DNA of 64,000 nucleotides from Megasphaera micronuciformis F0359 (GTDB lineage: Bacteria; Bacillota; Negativicutes; Veillonellales; Megasphaeraceae): positions 13,879 through 77,878 of the forward strand of contig NZ_GL538208.1 of the NCBI RefSeq assembly GCF_000165735.1, given 5' to 3'. Below the pieces are notes generated by a model. The model made no database searches, was not told the DNA's origin, and saw only the letters and a list, made by a program, of their open reading frames with translations. The translations under genes were made by a program, and so were the position numbers. This document shows, one piece after another, positions 17,893 through 25,832 of this stretch (positions are counted from its first letter, which is position 1; every line of letters begins with the position of its first letter).

Positions 17893-17898
17893 GAATGA

Positions 17899-18183
17899 CA
17901 TAATTATATACCGTCCATAAAACCGAAGAAGCGGGAGTAACGACGTTATCGTGCACTTACAGCGAGCCGGAACGGTGAAAGCCGGCAGAACGCAGACCGT
18001 CAAATGGGCCGCAGAGGGCGCAAGGAAAGGCAGTAGCCGAGTATTTTGCGACGTAAGGCATACGTCAGTTGCCGGGAATATGTTAGTATTCCGTCGAGAG
18101 CAGGGAGTTTCTCCTGAACCAAGGTGGCACCGCGGAACCGTATCCGTCCTTGACATGTATTCTTGTCATGGACGGATTTTTTT
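17899..18183 (+). promoter_or_regulatory. tryptophan T-box leader of trpE
   Basis: About 285-base leader with T-box features: AGCGAGCCGG..GGTGAAAGCCGG distal Stem I, candidate specifier UGG at 18005-18007, T-box sequence AGGTGGCACCGCGG (18122-18135), and a terminator hairpin CCGTCC.TGACA / TGTCA.GGACGG with T-run (18143-18183). Uncharged tRNA-Trp is expected to stabilise the antiterminator and switch on the biosynthetic operon. The specifier is placed by eye and needs folding to confirm. Confidence 0.9.
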
Positions 18184-18199
18184 GCGAGAGGAAGAGAAA

Positions 18200-19657
18200 A
18201 TGACACCTAATGAGTTGAAGCAATATGCCAAAGATTATAAGATTGTGCCCCTCAGTCGTCGTTTGTATAGTGATGTTTGTACGCCGGTAGAAGCCTTACG
18301 TATCGTCAAAAATGTGAGTAAACACTGTTATATTCTAGAAAGCATGGAAGATGCCAAACGGTGGGGACGATATACTTTCATCGGCTATGACCCTAAGGGG
18401 GAGATTACGTGTAAAGACGGTATTGTTCATGTTATAGAAAACGGCAACGTCACGATCAAAGGAGAGGAGCCGACAGTAGTTATTCGTAGAATTTTAGAAG
18501 CGAATAAATCTCCTCGCATTGAAAATCTGCCACCCTTTACAGGCGGCTTGGTCGGCTATTTTTCTTATGACTACTTACAGTATGTTGAATCGTCGATACA
18601 CTTTACGGCGGAAGATGACGAGTCAATTCCTGACCTTGATTTGATGATCTTTGATAAAGTCATTGTCTTTGACAATTTGAAGCAAGAAATCATTCTTATC
18701 GTCAACATAGACTTGAAAAATCCGGAAGAGAATTATGAAAAAGCTCAACATGAGTTGCAAGTTATGCATGATTTATTGCTGTTCGGGAAAAAAGCGGCAC
18801 CGGATCCGTTGGTATTAAGCAAAGGATTTACCCCGCTTTGCGATAAGAAAGAGTATTGTCGTATGGTGGAGAAGGGGAAGGATTACATACGGGAGGGACA
18901 TATATTCCAGGTTGTGCTCTCCAATCGTCTGGAAGCCAGAGGAGAGGGGAGTCTGGTTGATACGTATCGGATTTTGCGGACTGTAAATCCTTCGCCTTAT
19001 ATGTTTTACATGTCTATAGGAGATATTGAAATCGCCGGGGCGTCACCCGAAACCTTGGTCAGATTGGAAGAAGGAAAATTGTTTACATATCCCTTGGCAG
19101 GGACTTGTAAACGCGGGGATACAGAAAGAGAAGACGAACGGTTGGAAGCTGAATTACTCGGAAATGAGAAGGAGTTGGCGGAACATAATATGCTTGTCGA
19201 CCTGGGCAGAAATGATTTAGGTCGAATTTCCGAATTCGGGAGTGTACAAGTCGATTCGTATCTGAAAATTTTGAGATTTTCTCATGTCATGCATATCGGC
19301 TCTACCGTATGTAGTAACATTCGACAAGACAAAACGGCCTTAGATGCTATCGGAGCGGTACTTCCGGCAGGAACTCTGTCGGGAGCACCGAAAATCAGGG
19401 CTTGTGAGATTATTGACGAGTTGGAAAAGTGTAAACGAGGTATTTACGGAGGTGCCGTCGGGTATATAGATTTTACGGGAAATGCCGATACGTGTATTTC
19501 TATTCGGTTGGCCTATAAAAAGGATGAACGCATTTTCGTGTGCAGCGGTGCGGGGATCGTAGCTGACAGCATAGCCGAAGGAGAATACGAAGAGTGTAAA
19601 AATAAAGCGGCCGCCGTCATTCAAGCCGTAGAACGCTCTAACGGAGGGATTGACTGA
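18200..19657 (+). CDS. trpE: anthranilate synthase component I
   Basis: 485-residue chorismate-using subunit that makes anthranilate with ammonia from TrpG. Tryptophan feedback motif YILESMEDAKRWGRYTFIG (near 40-60), and chorismate-site segments GASPETLVR, YPLAGTCKRG, VDLGRNDLG, GTLSGAPKIRACEIID and YGGAVGYID. ATG 18200 follows GAGAGGAAG just after the T-box terminator; the frame extends upstream without a valid start. Stop overlaps trpG (TGATG). Confidence 0.97.
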   Translation: MTPNELKQYAKDYKIVPLSRRLYSDVCTPVEALRIVKNVSKHCYILESMEDAKRWGRYTFIGYDPKGEITCKDGIVHVIENGNVTIKGEEPTVVIRRILEANKSPRIENLPPFTGGLVGYFSYDYLQYVESSIHFTAEDDESIPDLDLMIFDKVIVFDNLKQEIILIVNIDLKNPEENYEKAQHELQVMHDLLLFGKKAAPDPLVLSKGFTPLCDKKEYCRMVEKGKDYIREGHIFQVVLSNRLEARGEGSLVDTYRILRTVNPSPYMFYMSIGDIEIAGASPETLVRLEEGKLFTYPLAGTCKRGDTEREDERLEAELLGNEKELAEHNMLVDLGRNDLGRISEFGSVQVDSYLKILRFSHVMHIGSTVCSNIRQDKTALDAIGAVLPAGTLSGAPKIRACEIIDELEKCKRGIYGGAVGYIDFTGNADTCISIRLAYKKDERIFVCSGAGIVADSIAEGEYEECKNKAAAVIQAVERSNGGID

Positions 19658-20226
19658 TGATTTTACTTATAGATAATTACGACAGTTTCTCCTATAACCT
19701 GTATCAGTTAGTGGGAACATTTAATCCCCTTATTCAAGTGATGCGAAACGATGCATGCAGTGTACAGGAAATATTGGAGATGAACCCTGAAAAAATTATA
19801 ATTTCTCCCGGCCCCGGCAGACCGGCTGAGGCCGGGATTTGTGAAGCAGTGATTCGTCAGACGGCCGGAATAATTCCCATACTGGGTGTATGCCTTGGTC
19901 ATCAGGCAATTTGTGAGGTTTACGGAGGTACCGTAACTTATGCAAAGGAGATAATGCACGGGAAGCAGGCTAAGGTAGTTGTTGAAAACCAATCGCCCTT
20001 ATTTAAAGGCATTACGCAGCCTTTTAAGGTAGGACGATATCATTCTTTGGCAGCTGATGAGGCATCTTTGCCCGATGAGTTGATGGTTACGGCAAGGGCG
20101 GAAGATGGAGAAATAATGGCTGTAGAACATAGAAAAAAGGCCGTATACGGGGTTCAATTTCATCCTGAATCGATACTGACTCCTACGGGCCCGAAAATAA
20201 TTAAAAACTTTTTGGATTTAACATAA
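19657..20226 (+). CDS. trpG: anthranilate synthase component II (glutamine amidotransferase)
   Basis: 189-residue class-I glutaminase with the nucleophile in GVCLGHQ, the oxyanion region SPGPGRP, and the catalytic His/Glu in VQFHPES. It feeds ammonia to TrpE; in many bacteria it also serves PabB. Translationally coupled to trpE by a 1-base overlap. Not fused to trpD. Confidence 0.97.
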   Translation: MILLIDNYDSFSYNLYQLVGTFNPLIQVMRNDACSVQEILEMNPEKIIISPGPGRPAEAGICEAVIRQTAGIIPILGVCLGHQAICEVYGGTVTYAKEIMHGKQAKVVVENQSPLFKGITQPFKVGRYHSLAADEASLPDELMVTARAEDGEIMAVEHRKKAVYGVQFHPESILTPTGPKIIKNFLDLT

Positions 20227-20239
20227 AGGAGACTGGACG

Positions 20240-21253
20240 ATGATTCGAGAAGGAACGATAAAATTAGTGGATGGAAATGACCTTACGGCACAGGAAACGA
20301 CGGAAATTATGAATGAAGTCATGAGTGGTCGAGCGACGAATATAGAAACGGCCTCCTTTTTGACAGCCCTACAAGCTAAAGGGGCAACGATTGAAGAAAT
20401 TACGGCTTGTGCTGAAGTGATGCGTAAACATGCAGATGCGTTTAAGGGAGACGGAGATTTATTAGAAATTGTCGGTACGGGCGGTGATAAGTCCTTTACT
20501 TTTAATATTTCCACAACGGCCGCCTTTGTTGCCGCTGCGGGAGGTTGCCGCGTAGCCAAGCACGGTAATCGGGCAGCTACATCGAAAAGCGGTGCCGCCG
20601 ATGTGTTGGAAGCGGCCGGGGCGGTTATTGACTTGGACGGAAAGCAATGCAGAAAGGTTTTGGATGAAACGGGATTTTGTTTTCTTTTTGCCAGGTCCTT
20701 TCATAAAGCTATGAAGTATGTAGCCCCGGTTCGACAGGGACTTTCTATTCCGACGGTATTTAACCTGTTGGGGCCTTTGACCAATCCGGCGGGAGCAACC
20801 GTACAGGTGTTGGGAGTATATAAAGAAGAGCTGCTCGAACCGATGGCTCGCATTTTGTATAATCTGGGAGTTAAAAAGGGGATTGTCGCCTACGGGATGG
20901 ACGGCATGGACGAGATTTCCGCGTCGGCGCCTACAAAAATTTGCGAATTCTCGAACGGGCGCTTTACAACTTCTTTAATACGGCCTGAAGACTTCGGGTT
21001 GATAAGAGGGGAAAAAGCGGACTTAATCGGCAGTACGCCGCAGGAAAATGCGACTATAATGAGACGCATCCTGAGCGGAGAAGAAAAGGGAGCGAAACGA
21101 ACAGCCATCGTCTTAAATGCAGGCGCCGCCTTATATGCGGACCGTAAGGCCGCTTGTTTGGCCGGCGGCATAGAATTTGCCGGAAAAATTTTAGATGAGA
21201 AGAAGGGGCTGCACGTATTGAATGAATATATTGCAGCTACGCACAGAGTATAG
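20240..21253 (+). CDS. trpD: anthranilate phosphoribosyltransferase
   Basis: 337 residues; transfers the phosphoribosyl group from PRPP to anthranilate. PRPP-site motifs VGTGGDKSFTFNIST and KHGNRAATSKSGAADVLEA are complete, as is GPLTNPA. Ribosome site AAAGGAG upstream; 13 bases after trpG. Confidence 0.97.
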   Translation: MIREGTIKLVDGNDLTAQETTEIMNEVMSGRATNIETASFLTALQAKGATIEEITACAEVMRKHADAFKGDGDLLEIVGTGGDKSFTFNISTTAAFVAAAGGCRVAKHGNRAATSKSGAADVLEAAGAVIDLDGKQCRKVLDETGFCFLFARSFHKAMKYVAPVRQGLSIPTVFNLLGPLTNPAGATVQVLGVYKEELLEPMARILYNLGVKKGIVAYGMDGMDEISASAPTKICEFSNGRFTTSLIRPEDFGLIRGEKADLIGSTPQENATIMRRILSGEEKGAKRTAIVLNAGAALYADRKAACLAGGIEFAGKILDEKKGLHVLNEYIAATHRV

Positions 21254-21263
21254 AGGTGATTAT

Positions 21264-22055
21264 ATGATACTGGATGATATTACGGCCGCCGTTTATAAAC
21301 GGTTAGCAGATGATATGGAAAAGACTTCTTTGAGTGAAATGAAAAAGGCGGCTGAAAATATGTCACCTCTAAAGAAAAAAACTTTTAAAGAAGCATTGAG
21401 AAAAAGCGGCATGTCCTTTATTTGTGAAGTGAAGAAAGCCTCCCCTTCCAAGGGTACTATTGTTGATGATTTTCCTTATATAGAAATTGCCCAAGAGTAT
21501 GAGGCAGCCGGAGCCGATGCCGTCTCCGTTTTAACGGAACGCGATTACTTTAAAGGATCTATAGAGTGTTTAAGAGACATTGCAAAAAGTATTGGCCTAC
21601 CCGTCTTGCGTAAGGACTTCATTGTTGAACCTTATCAGATTTATGAAGCGAAGGCGGCGGGAGCGTCGGCAGTTTTGCTCATTTGCGCACTCTTACCGCA
21701 AGAGGAATTAACTGAACTTGTAGACCTGACTCGTTCGTTGGATATGGATGCATTGGTAGAAGCCCATAATAAGGAAGAAATTAGCCAGGCTCTTTGGGCG
21801 GGATCCGATATTATAGGTGTTAACAATCGCAATTTAAAAGATTTCACTGTTTCCTTGGATACAAGTGTGAACTTGAGACGGGCTGTACCGAAAGAGATTA
21901 TTTTCGTCGCTGAAAGCGGTATTTGTTCGGCAGAAGATATCTCACTTTTACGAAAAAAACGGGTTGATGCGGTTCTTATCGGCGAGAGTCTAATGCGTAG
22001 TGATGATAAAAAGGGAACTTTAGCAGCTTTAAAGGGTGGCAGCGGTGAAGATTAA
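21264..22055 (+). CDS. trpC: indole-3-glycerol phosphate synthase
   Basis: 263-residue TIM barrel closing the indole ring. Motifs EVKKASPSKG, VLTERDYFKGS, LRKDFIV (catalytic Lys), GVNNRNL and VAESGI are all present. Start ATG 21264 behind AGAGGTGAT, 10 bases after trpD; an upstream in-frame ATG at 21222 lies inside trpD. Ends overlapping trpF by 11 bases. Confidence 0.97.
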   Translation: MILDDITAAVYKRLADDMEKTSLSEMKKAAENMSPLKKKTFKEALRKSGMSFICEVKKASPSKGTIVDDFPYIEIAQEYEAAGADAVSVLTERDYFKGSIECLRDIAKSIGLPVLRKDFIVEPYQIYEAKAAGASAVLLICALLPQEELTELVDLTRSLDMDALVEAHNKEEISQALWAGSDIIGVNNRNLKDFTVSLDTSVNLRRAVPKEIIFVAESGICSAEDISLLRKKRVDAVLIGESLMRSDDKKGTLAALKGGSGED

Positions 22056-22638
22056 GATTTGCGGGCTTACGAGAGAAGAAGACATACGGATTGTCAATAA
22101 CGTGCGACCCGATTATGTCGGCTTTGTCTTTGCAGGTAATAAACGCAAGGTGGATGAGGCCCAAGCGGCTCGTTTAAGACAGTTATTAGATGAAAATATA
22201 CCGGCTGTAGGGGTCTTCGTTAATGCCCCTATAGAACAGATATACCGCTTGGTCAAAGCAAAAACCGTACAACTTGTACAGCTGCACGGCAATGAGGATG
22301 AAGAATATATAAAGGCATTGAATGAATGCTGCCATGTTCCTGTTATCAAAGCTTTTTCCGTACAATCGAAAATCGATATAGAGAAGGCTAGGAAAAGTTC
22401 GGTGCCCTGGGTTCTTTTGGATAACGGTAATGGCGGTACGGGTGAGCGGTTTTCGTGGGATCTTATAGCGTCTCTGCAACGCCCCTTCTTTTTAGCCGGA
22501 GGCCTTTCTCCGGAAAATGTGCGGGAAGCGGCTATTTATCGGCCTTATGCTCTTGATGTAAGTAGCGGTGTAGAAACAAACGGAAAAAAAGACAAAGAGA
22601 AAATAAAGCGATTTGTAACATATGTGCGTAACTTGTAG
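22045..22638 (+). CDS. trpF: phosphoribosylanthranilate isomerase
   Basis: 197-residue TIM barrel with [13 protein letters not shown] at the start (catalytic Cys in ICG), VQLHGNEDE, the phosphate loop [12 protein letters not shown] and [13 protein letters not shown] at 22045 is the best start, with AAAGGGTGG 8 bases upstream; another GTG at 22036 lies in that site. Overlaps trpC, so translation is coupled. Confidence 0.95.
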   Translation: MKIKICGLTREEDIRIVNNVRPDYVGFVFAGNKRKVDEAQAARLRQLLDENIPAVGVFVNAPIEQIYRLVKAKTVQLVQLHGNEDEEYIKALNECCHVPVIKAFSVQSKIDIEKARKSSVPWVLLDNGNGGTGERFSWDLIASLQRPFFLAGGLSPENVREAAIYRPYALDVSSGVETNGKKDKEKIKRFVTYVRNL

Positions 22639-22646
22639 GAGGATAT

Positions 22647-23831
22647 ATGGAAAAGGGAAGATTCGGGATTTTCGGAGGACAATATGTACCCGAGACGTTA
22701 ATGAATGAAATTCATGATCTGACTGAAGCGTATGAAAGGTATAAGGAAGATTCCGAGTTTCAAAAGGAATTGGAAACGTTACTTAATACCTATGCAGGCA
22801 GACCGTCAAGTTTATACTATGCCAAACGGATGACTGAAGATTTGGGCGGAGCTCGTATATATTTAAAGCGGGAAGATTTGAATCATACGGGGGCTCATAA
22901 AATTAATAATGCTCTAGGTCAGTGCCTGCTGGCTAAAAAACGAGGCAAGACCCGTGTCATTGCGGAAACGGGAGCGGGGCAGCACGGAGTGGCTACCGCT
23001 ACAGCCGCTGCATTCATGGGGCTTGAGTGTGAAATTTTTATGGGAGAAGAAGATACGCAGCGTCAGGCGTTGAACGTGTATCGTATGGAGCTGTTGGGAG
23101 CAAAGGTTCATGCCGTTACGTCGGGAACACGTGTTTTGAAAGATGCGGTTAATGAAGCAATGCGAGAATGGGTATCGCGCGTTGACGACACACATTATGT
23201 TATCGGGTCGACTATGGGGCCGCATCCTTTTCCTGTCATGGTACGTGATTTTCAAGCCGTCATAAGCAAGGAAGCACGTAGTCAGATATTAGAAGCTGAA
23301 GGTAAGTTACCGAAGGTTGTCATGGCCTGCGTCGGTGGCGGCAGCAATGCTATCGGCATGTTTTATCATTTCATTGAAGACAAAGAAGTGCGACTTATCG
23401 GTTGTGAAGCTGCCGGTAAAGGGGTTGATACGCCTTTACATGCAGCGACGATGACCAAGGGCAGTGTGGGGATTTTTCACGGCATGAAATCCCTCTTTTG
23501 CCAAGATGAAGACGGGCAAATTGCTCAGGTATATTCTATTTCCGCAGGACTTGACTATCCCGGAATCGGCCCTGAACATGCGTTTTTGAAAGAATCCGGT
23601 CGTGCCGAATACATTCCTGTTACGGATGATGCAGCTGTGGAGGCCTTTGAATACATTGCTCGTACGGAAGGGATTATTTGTGCCATTGAAAGTGCTCATG
23701 CCGTATACGAAGCCATGAAGATTGCACCTATATTAGATAAAGATGACTGCATGATTGTCTGCCTTTCCGGCCGAGGTGATAAGGATGTGGCAGCCATTGC
23801 CCGTTATAGAGGGAGGGATATCCATGAATAG
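22647..23831 (+). CDS. trpB: tryptophan synthase beta chain
   Basis: 394-residue PLP enzyme joining indole and serine. [14 protein letters not shown] start is diagnostic of TrpB1, the PLP lysine lies in [13 protein letters not shown] (near 85), ETGAGQHG and GGGSNAIG are present, and SGRGDKD ends the PLP phosphate loop. Its stop overlaps trpA by 8 bases. Confidence 0.98.
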   Translation: MEKGRFGIFGGQYVPETLMNEIHDLTEAYERYKEDSEFQKELETLLNTYAGRPSSLYYAKRMTEDLGGARIYLKREDLNHTGAHKINNALGQCLLAKKRGKTRVIAETGAGQHGVATATAAAFMGLECEIFMGEEDTQRQALNVYRMELLGAKVHAVTSGTRVLKDAVNEAMREWVSRVDDTHYVIGSTMGPHPFPVMVRDFQAVISKEARSQILEAEGKLPKVVMACVGGGSNAIGMFYHFIEDKEVRLIGCEAAGKGVDTPLHAATMTKGSVGIFHGMKSLFCQDEDGQIAQVYSISAGLDYPGIGPEHAFLKESGRAEYIPVTDDAAVEAFEYIARTEGIICAIESAHAVYEAMKIAPILDKDDCMIVCLSGRGDKDVAAIARYRGRDIHE

Positions 23832-24609
23832 AATACATAAGGCTTTTGACCACGGACCGGCCTTTATTACCTTTCTGACAGCCGGTGATCCGACACCTGA
23901 AAAGACGGTAGAATATATTTTAGAAATGGAAAGAGGCGGTGCGGACTTAGTGGAAATCGGTATTCCTTTTTCAGATCCTATTGCCGAGGGGGTTGTCATA
24001 CAGGAGGCTAATATACGGGCTCTTAGCGGGCATACGAAGATAAAAACGGTATTTGATATTGTAAGAAAAGTGCGTCAACGCTCTCAAATCCCCTTGGTAT
24101 TCATGACTTATGTGAATCCTGTGTTTAATTACGGTAAAGAACGATTTTTTTCTGCTTGTGAGGAAACGGGCGTGGACGGGATTATTATTCCCGATCTGCC
24201 CTTTGAAGAACGGTCCGAATGCGCAGATGTTGCAAAAAAACACGGTGTATCTCTTATTTCTATGGTAGCACCTACCTCTCAGGACAGAATTAAGGAAATT
24301 GCCGCTGTAGGAGACGGATTTTTGTATGTCGTCTCATCTCTCGGCGTTACGGGAACAAGAACGAAAATTACGACAGATTTAAAAGAAATGACGGACCTCA
24401 TTCGTTCTGTAACATCTATTCCTGCTGCCGTAGGTTTCGGCATCAATACGCCTGAACAGGCTTCTGCAGTTGCCGCTGTTGCCGACGGTGTAATCGTCGG
24501 CAGCGCTATTGTAAAAATCATAGGCCGATATAAGGATGAAGCCGGTCCCCGCATTTATGACTATGTAAAAATGATGAAAGCAGCCGTTAGGAAGGCTGCG
24601 GAAAAGTAA
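23824..24609 (+). CDS. trpA: tryptophan synthase alpha chain
   Basis: 261-residue TIM barrel releasing indole from indole-3-glycerol phosphate. Catalytic Glu/Asp in [15 protein letters not shown] and IPDLPFEE; phosphate loops VGFGIN and GSAIV. Start ATG 23824 overlaps trpB; ribosome site AGAGGGAGG lies inside trpB. Last gene of trpEGDCFBA, followed by a strong terminator. Confidence 0.97.
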   Translation: MNRIHKAFDHGPAFITFLTAGDPTPEKTVEYILEMERGGADLVEIGIPFSDPIAEGVVIQEANIRALSGHTKIKTVFDIVRKVRQRSQIPLVFMTYVNPVFNYGKERFFSACEETGVDGIIIPDLPFEERSECADVAKKHGVSLISMVAPTSQDRIKEIAAVGDGFLYVVSSLGVTGTRTKITTDLKEMTDLIRSVTSIPAAVGFGINTPEQASAVAAVADGVIVGSAIVKIIGRYKDEAGPRIYDYVKMMKAAVRKAAEK

Positions 24610-24616
24610 GCAAAAG

Positions 24617-24658
24617 GAACACCCCGTCTGCAGGAGACATCTGCAAACGGGGTGTTTT
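24617..24658 (+). terminator. trp operon terminator
   Basis: AACACCCCGT.TGCA hairpin (arms ~24618-24632 and 24643-24655) followed by TTTTT, 10 bases after trpA. Confidence 0.9.
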
Positions 24659-24929
24659 TCAACCATATTCAATTGTCGTAAAGTCTTATCTTAGTGTGTC
24701 TATAAAATATACAAGCAGATTACTTCCATTTAAACGTTCTTACACGACCTACATAAAATATCCTTTGGCATAGCACGCACAACAGGTAATCGAAGAGATA
24801 CTTTTGAAATACGTATTTATTTCTTAAGAGTGTTGTGTGTAAAACGGTAAATTGTCGTCATGCTATACGTCCATCCGTAATCCTCTCTTACAGAGAAATC
24901 TTTTCTTGCAACGTAATGAGCGACTCTGT
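24659..24929. other. gene-free spacer
   Basis: About 270 AT-rich bases with no credible frame, RNA consensus or repeat. On the minus strand it is the downstream side of the structured RNA at 24930-25093; no obvious intrinsic terminator for that RNA was found, so its 3' end may be processed or lie in this spacer. Confidence 0.4.
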
Positions 24930-25093
24930 TTCCAAGTGGAGGTGCAGTCAAGAAGTACCGCCCGAAGGAGTCGTCGATTACAGGTTCTTACTGATGGTGC
25001 GAGTCCGCCGACCGTGAGAGGAACAGCCGCTATATTGCGAAGGCTCACTGTGTTGTTCTGCGTCCAACGGAATCACCTCATCTCCTTGATTTT
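24930..25093 (-). ncRNA. candidate structured non-coding RNA, class unassigned
   Basis: About 165 bases on the minus strand, starting ~7 bases after a strong promoter (25100-25127). Basal stem GAGGTG/CACCTC plus CAAG/CTTG (24933-24944 with 25074-25088); hairpin one GTGAG/CTCAC enclosing AGC..CGC-AATATA-GCG..GCT (25014-25048); hairpin two CAGT.AAGAA..CC / GG..TTCTT.ACTG (24945-24959 with 24983-24993) topped by CC-TTCG-GG. Size and closed-rod outline recall 6S RNA, but no diagnostic sequence was matched. No open frame with a ribosome site overlaps it and no gene follows on that strand. Confidence 0.55.
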
Positions 25094-25099
25094 GCCTAC

Positions 25100-25127
25100 A
25101 GTATAACATGGGAAAGGGGCGTGTCAA
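25100..25127 (-). promoter_or_regulatory. strong promoter driving the structured RNA
   Basis: Minus strand: perfect -35 TTGACA (25122-25127), 16-base spacer, -10 TATACT (25100-25105) preceded by TGT (extended -10). One of the best promoter matches in the window although no protein gene lies downstream. Confidence 0.75.
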
Positions 25128-25318
25128 GAGCGAATTCATACGGTTAATGCAAGATATGAAGACCTGCATGCGTAAAAGTAAACGGGATTTAGACAATAAA
25201 ATTTAAAATCACAAAGTAAATAGGATAATTATTTAAATAGTTTAAAAATCTGATTATAAGTGTCGGCGTTGATGGATTAGCATTTCTCGGTGCTCCCGGG
25301 TATATAGTAGTGCAGAAA
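25128..25318. other. gene-free spacer
   Basis: About 190 AT-rich bases between the promoter of the structured RNA and the cupin terminator. Nothing recognisable seen. Confidence 0.4.
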
Positions 25319-25364
25319 GAAACAGCCTTCAGCTCATACCGATTAGTGAGTTGAAGGCTGTTTC
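25319..25364 (-). terminator. terminator after cupin gene
   Basis: Inverted repeat GAAACAGCCTTCA..CTCA / TGAG.TGAAGGCTGTTTC, 11 bases past the cupin stop. Confidence 0.7.
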
Positions 25365-25375
25365 GTCGTACCTGA

Positions 25376-25729
25376 TCAGTCGTTAATAATAAGGGCCATG
25401 AAGACGAAGTCTTCCGTTCCCTTTGTGTTGTCTACGCCGTGTTTAAAACCGTTAGGCGTGAAGGTGACTTCGCCCGGACCGATTTCCCGGATCGAACCGT
25501 TGTCGTTGTAAAGTGCATGCCCCTTGAGAACATAGTAGGTTTCGCTGTTGCCGACGTGTTCGTGGTAGCCCAAGGCGGAACCGGCAGGGATGGTTACTTC
25601 CGCATAAAGTCCGCATTTGTCGTTCAGTTCTTCCTTACCCAATAAATGCTTAATATACATAGGACCTTGCCCGCCGGCGTGATTCATCTTTTCATCCGTC
25701 CGCAAATCGGATGTTACGAAATTTTTCAT
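25376..25729 (-). CDS. cupin-domain protein
   Basis: 117-residue single cupin. Metal-binding motif 1 is YHEHVGNSETYYVLKG and motif 2 is TFTPNGFKHGVDN, giving the His/Glu/His set. Such small cupins bind a metal and may act as isomerases, dioxygenases or sensors; the substrate is unknown. GGAGG stands 9 bases before ATG 25729 and only 3 bases before ATG 25735, so the second ATG is preferred. Monocistronic. Confidence 0.8.
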   Translation of the reverse strand: MKNFVTSDLRTDEKMNHAGGQGPMYIKHLLGKEELNDKCGLYAEVTIPAGSALGYHEHVGNSETYYVLKGHALYNDNGSIREIGPGEVTFTPNGFKHGVDNTKGTEDFVFMALIIND

Positions 25730-25832
25730 ATTCATAATCCTCCTTCTGAATTGAAGCTCTGTTTATTATACGGCAAAGCGGGTGGAAATAAAACAGACCT
25801 GCACGTTAAAGAGCAGGTCTGTCCTATGGAAT

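Noticed and set aside
17951-18199. 83-codon N-terminal extension of trpE
   Set aside because: It runs through the T-box leader and terminator and has no ribosome site; TrpE homology begins at ATG 18200.
24930-25090. Lysine, cobalamin or T-box riboswitch on the plus strand
   Set aside because: Short resemblances (AGGTGC.GTCAAGAAGTA; GGTGCGAGTCC) exist, but the downstream core elements of each class are missing and no plus-strand gene follows.
24840-25100. SRP RNA, tmRNA or RNase P RNA
   Set aside because: No GGAAGCAGC loop, no tRNA-like 3' end with T-arm and CCA, and no GAGGAAAGTCC element were found.
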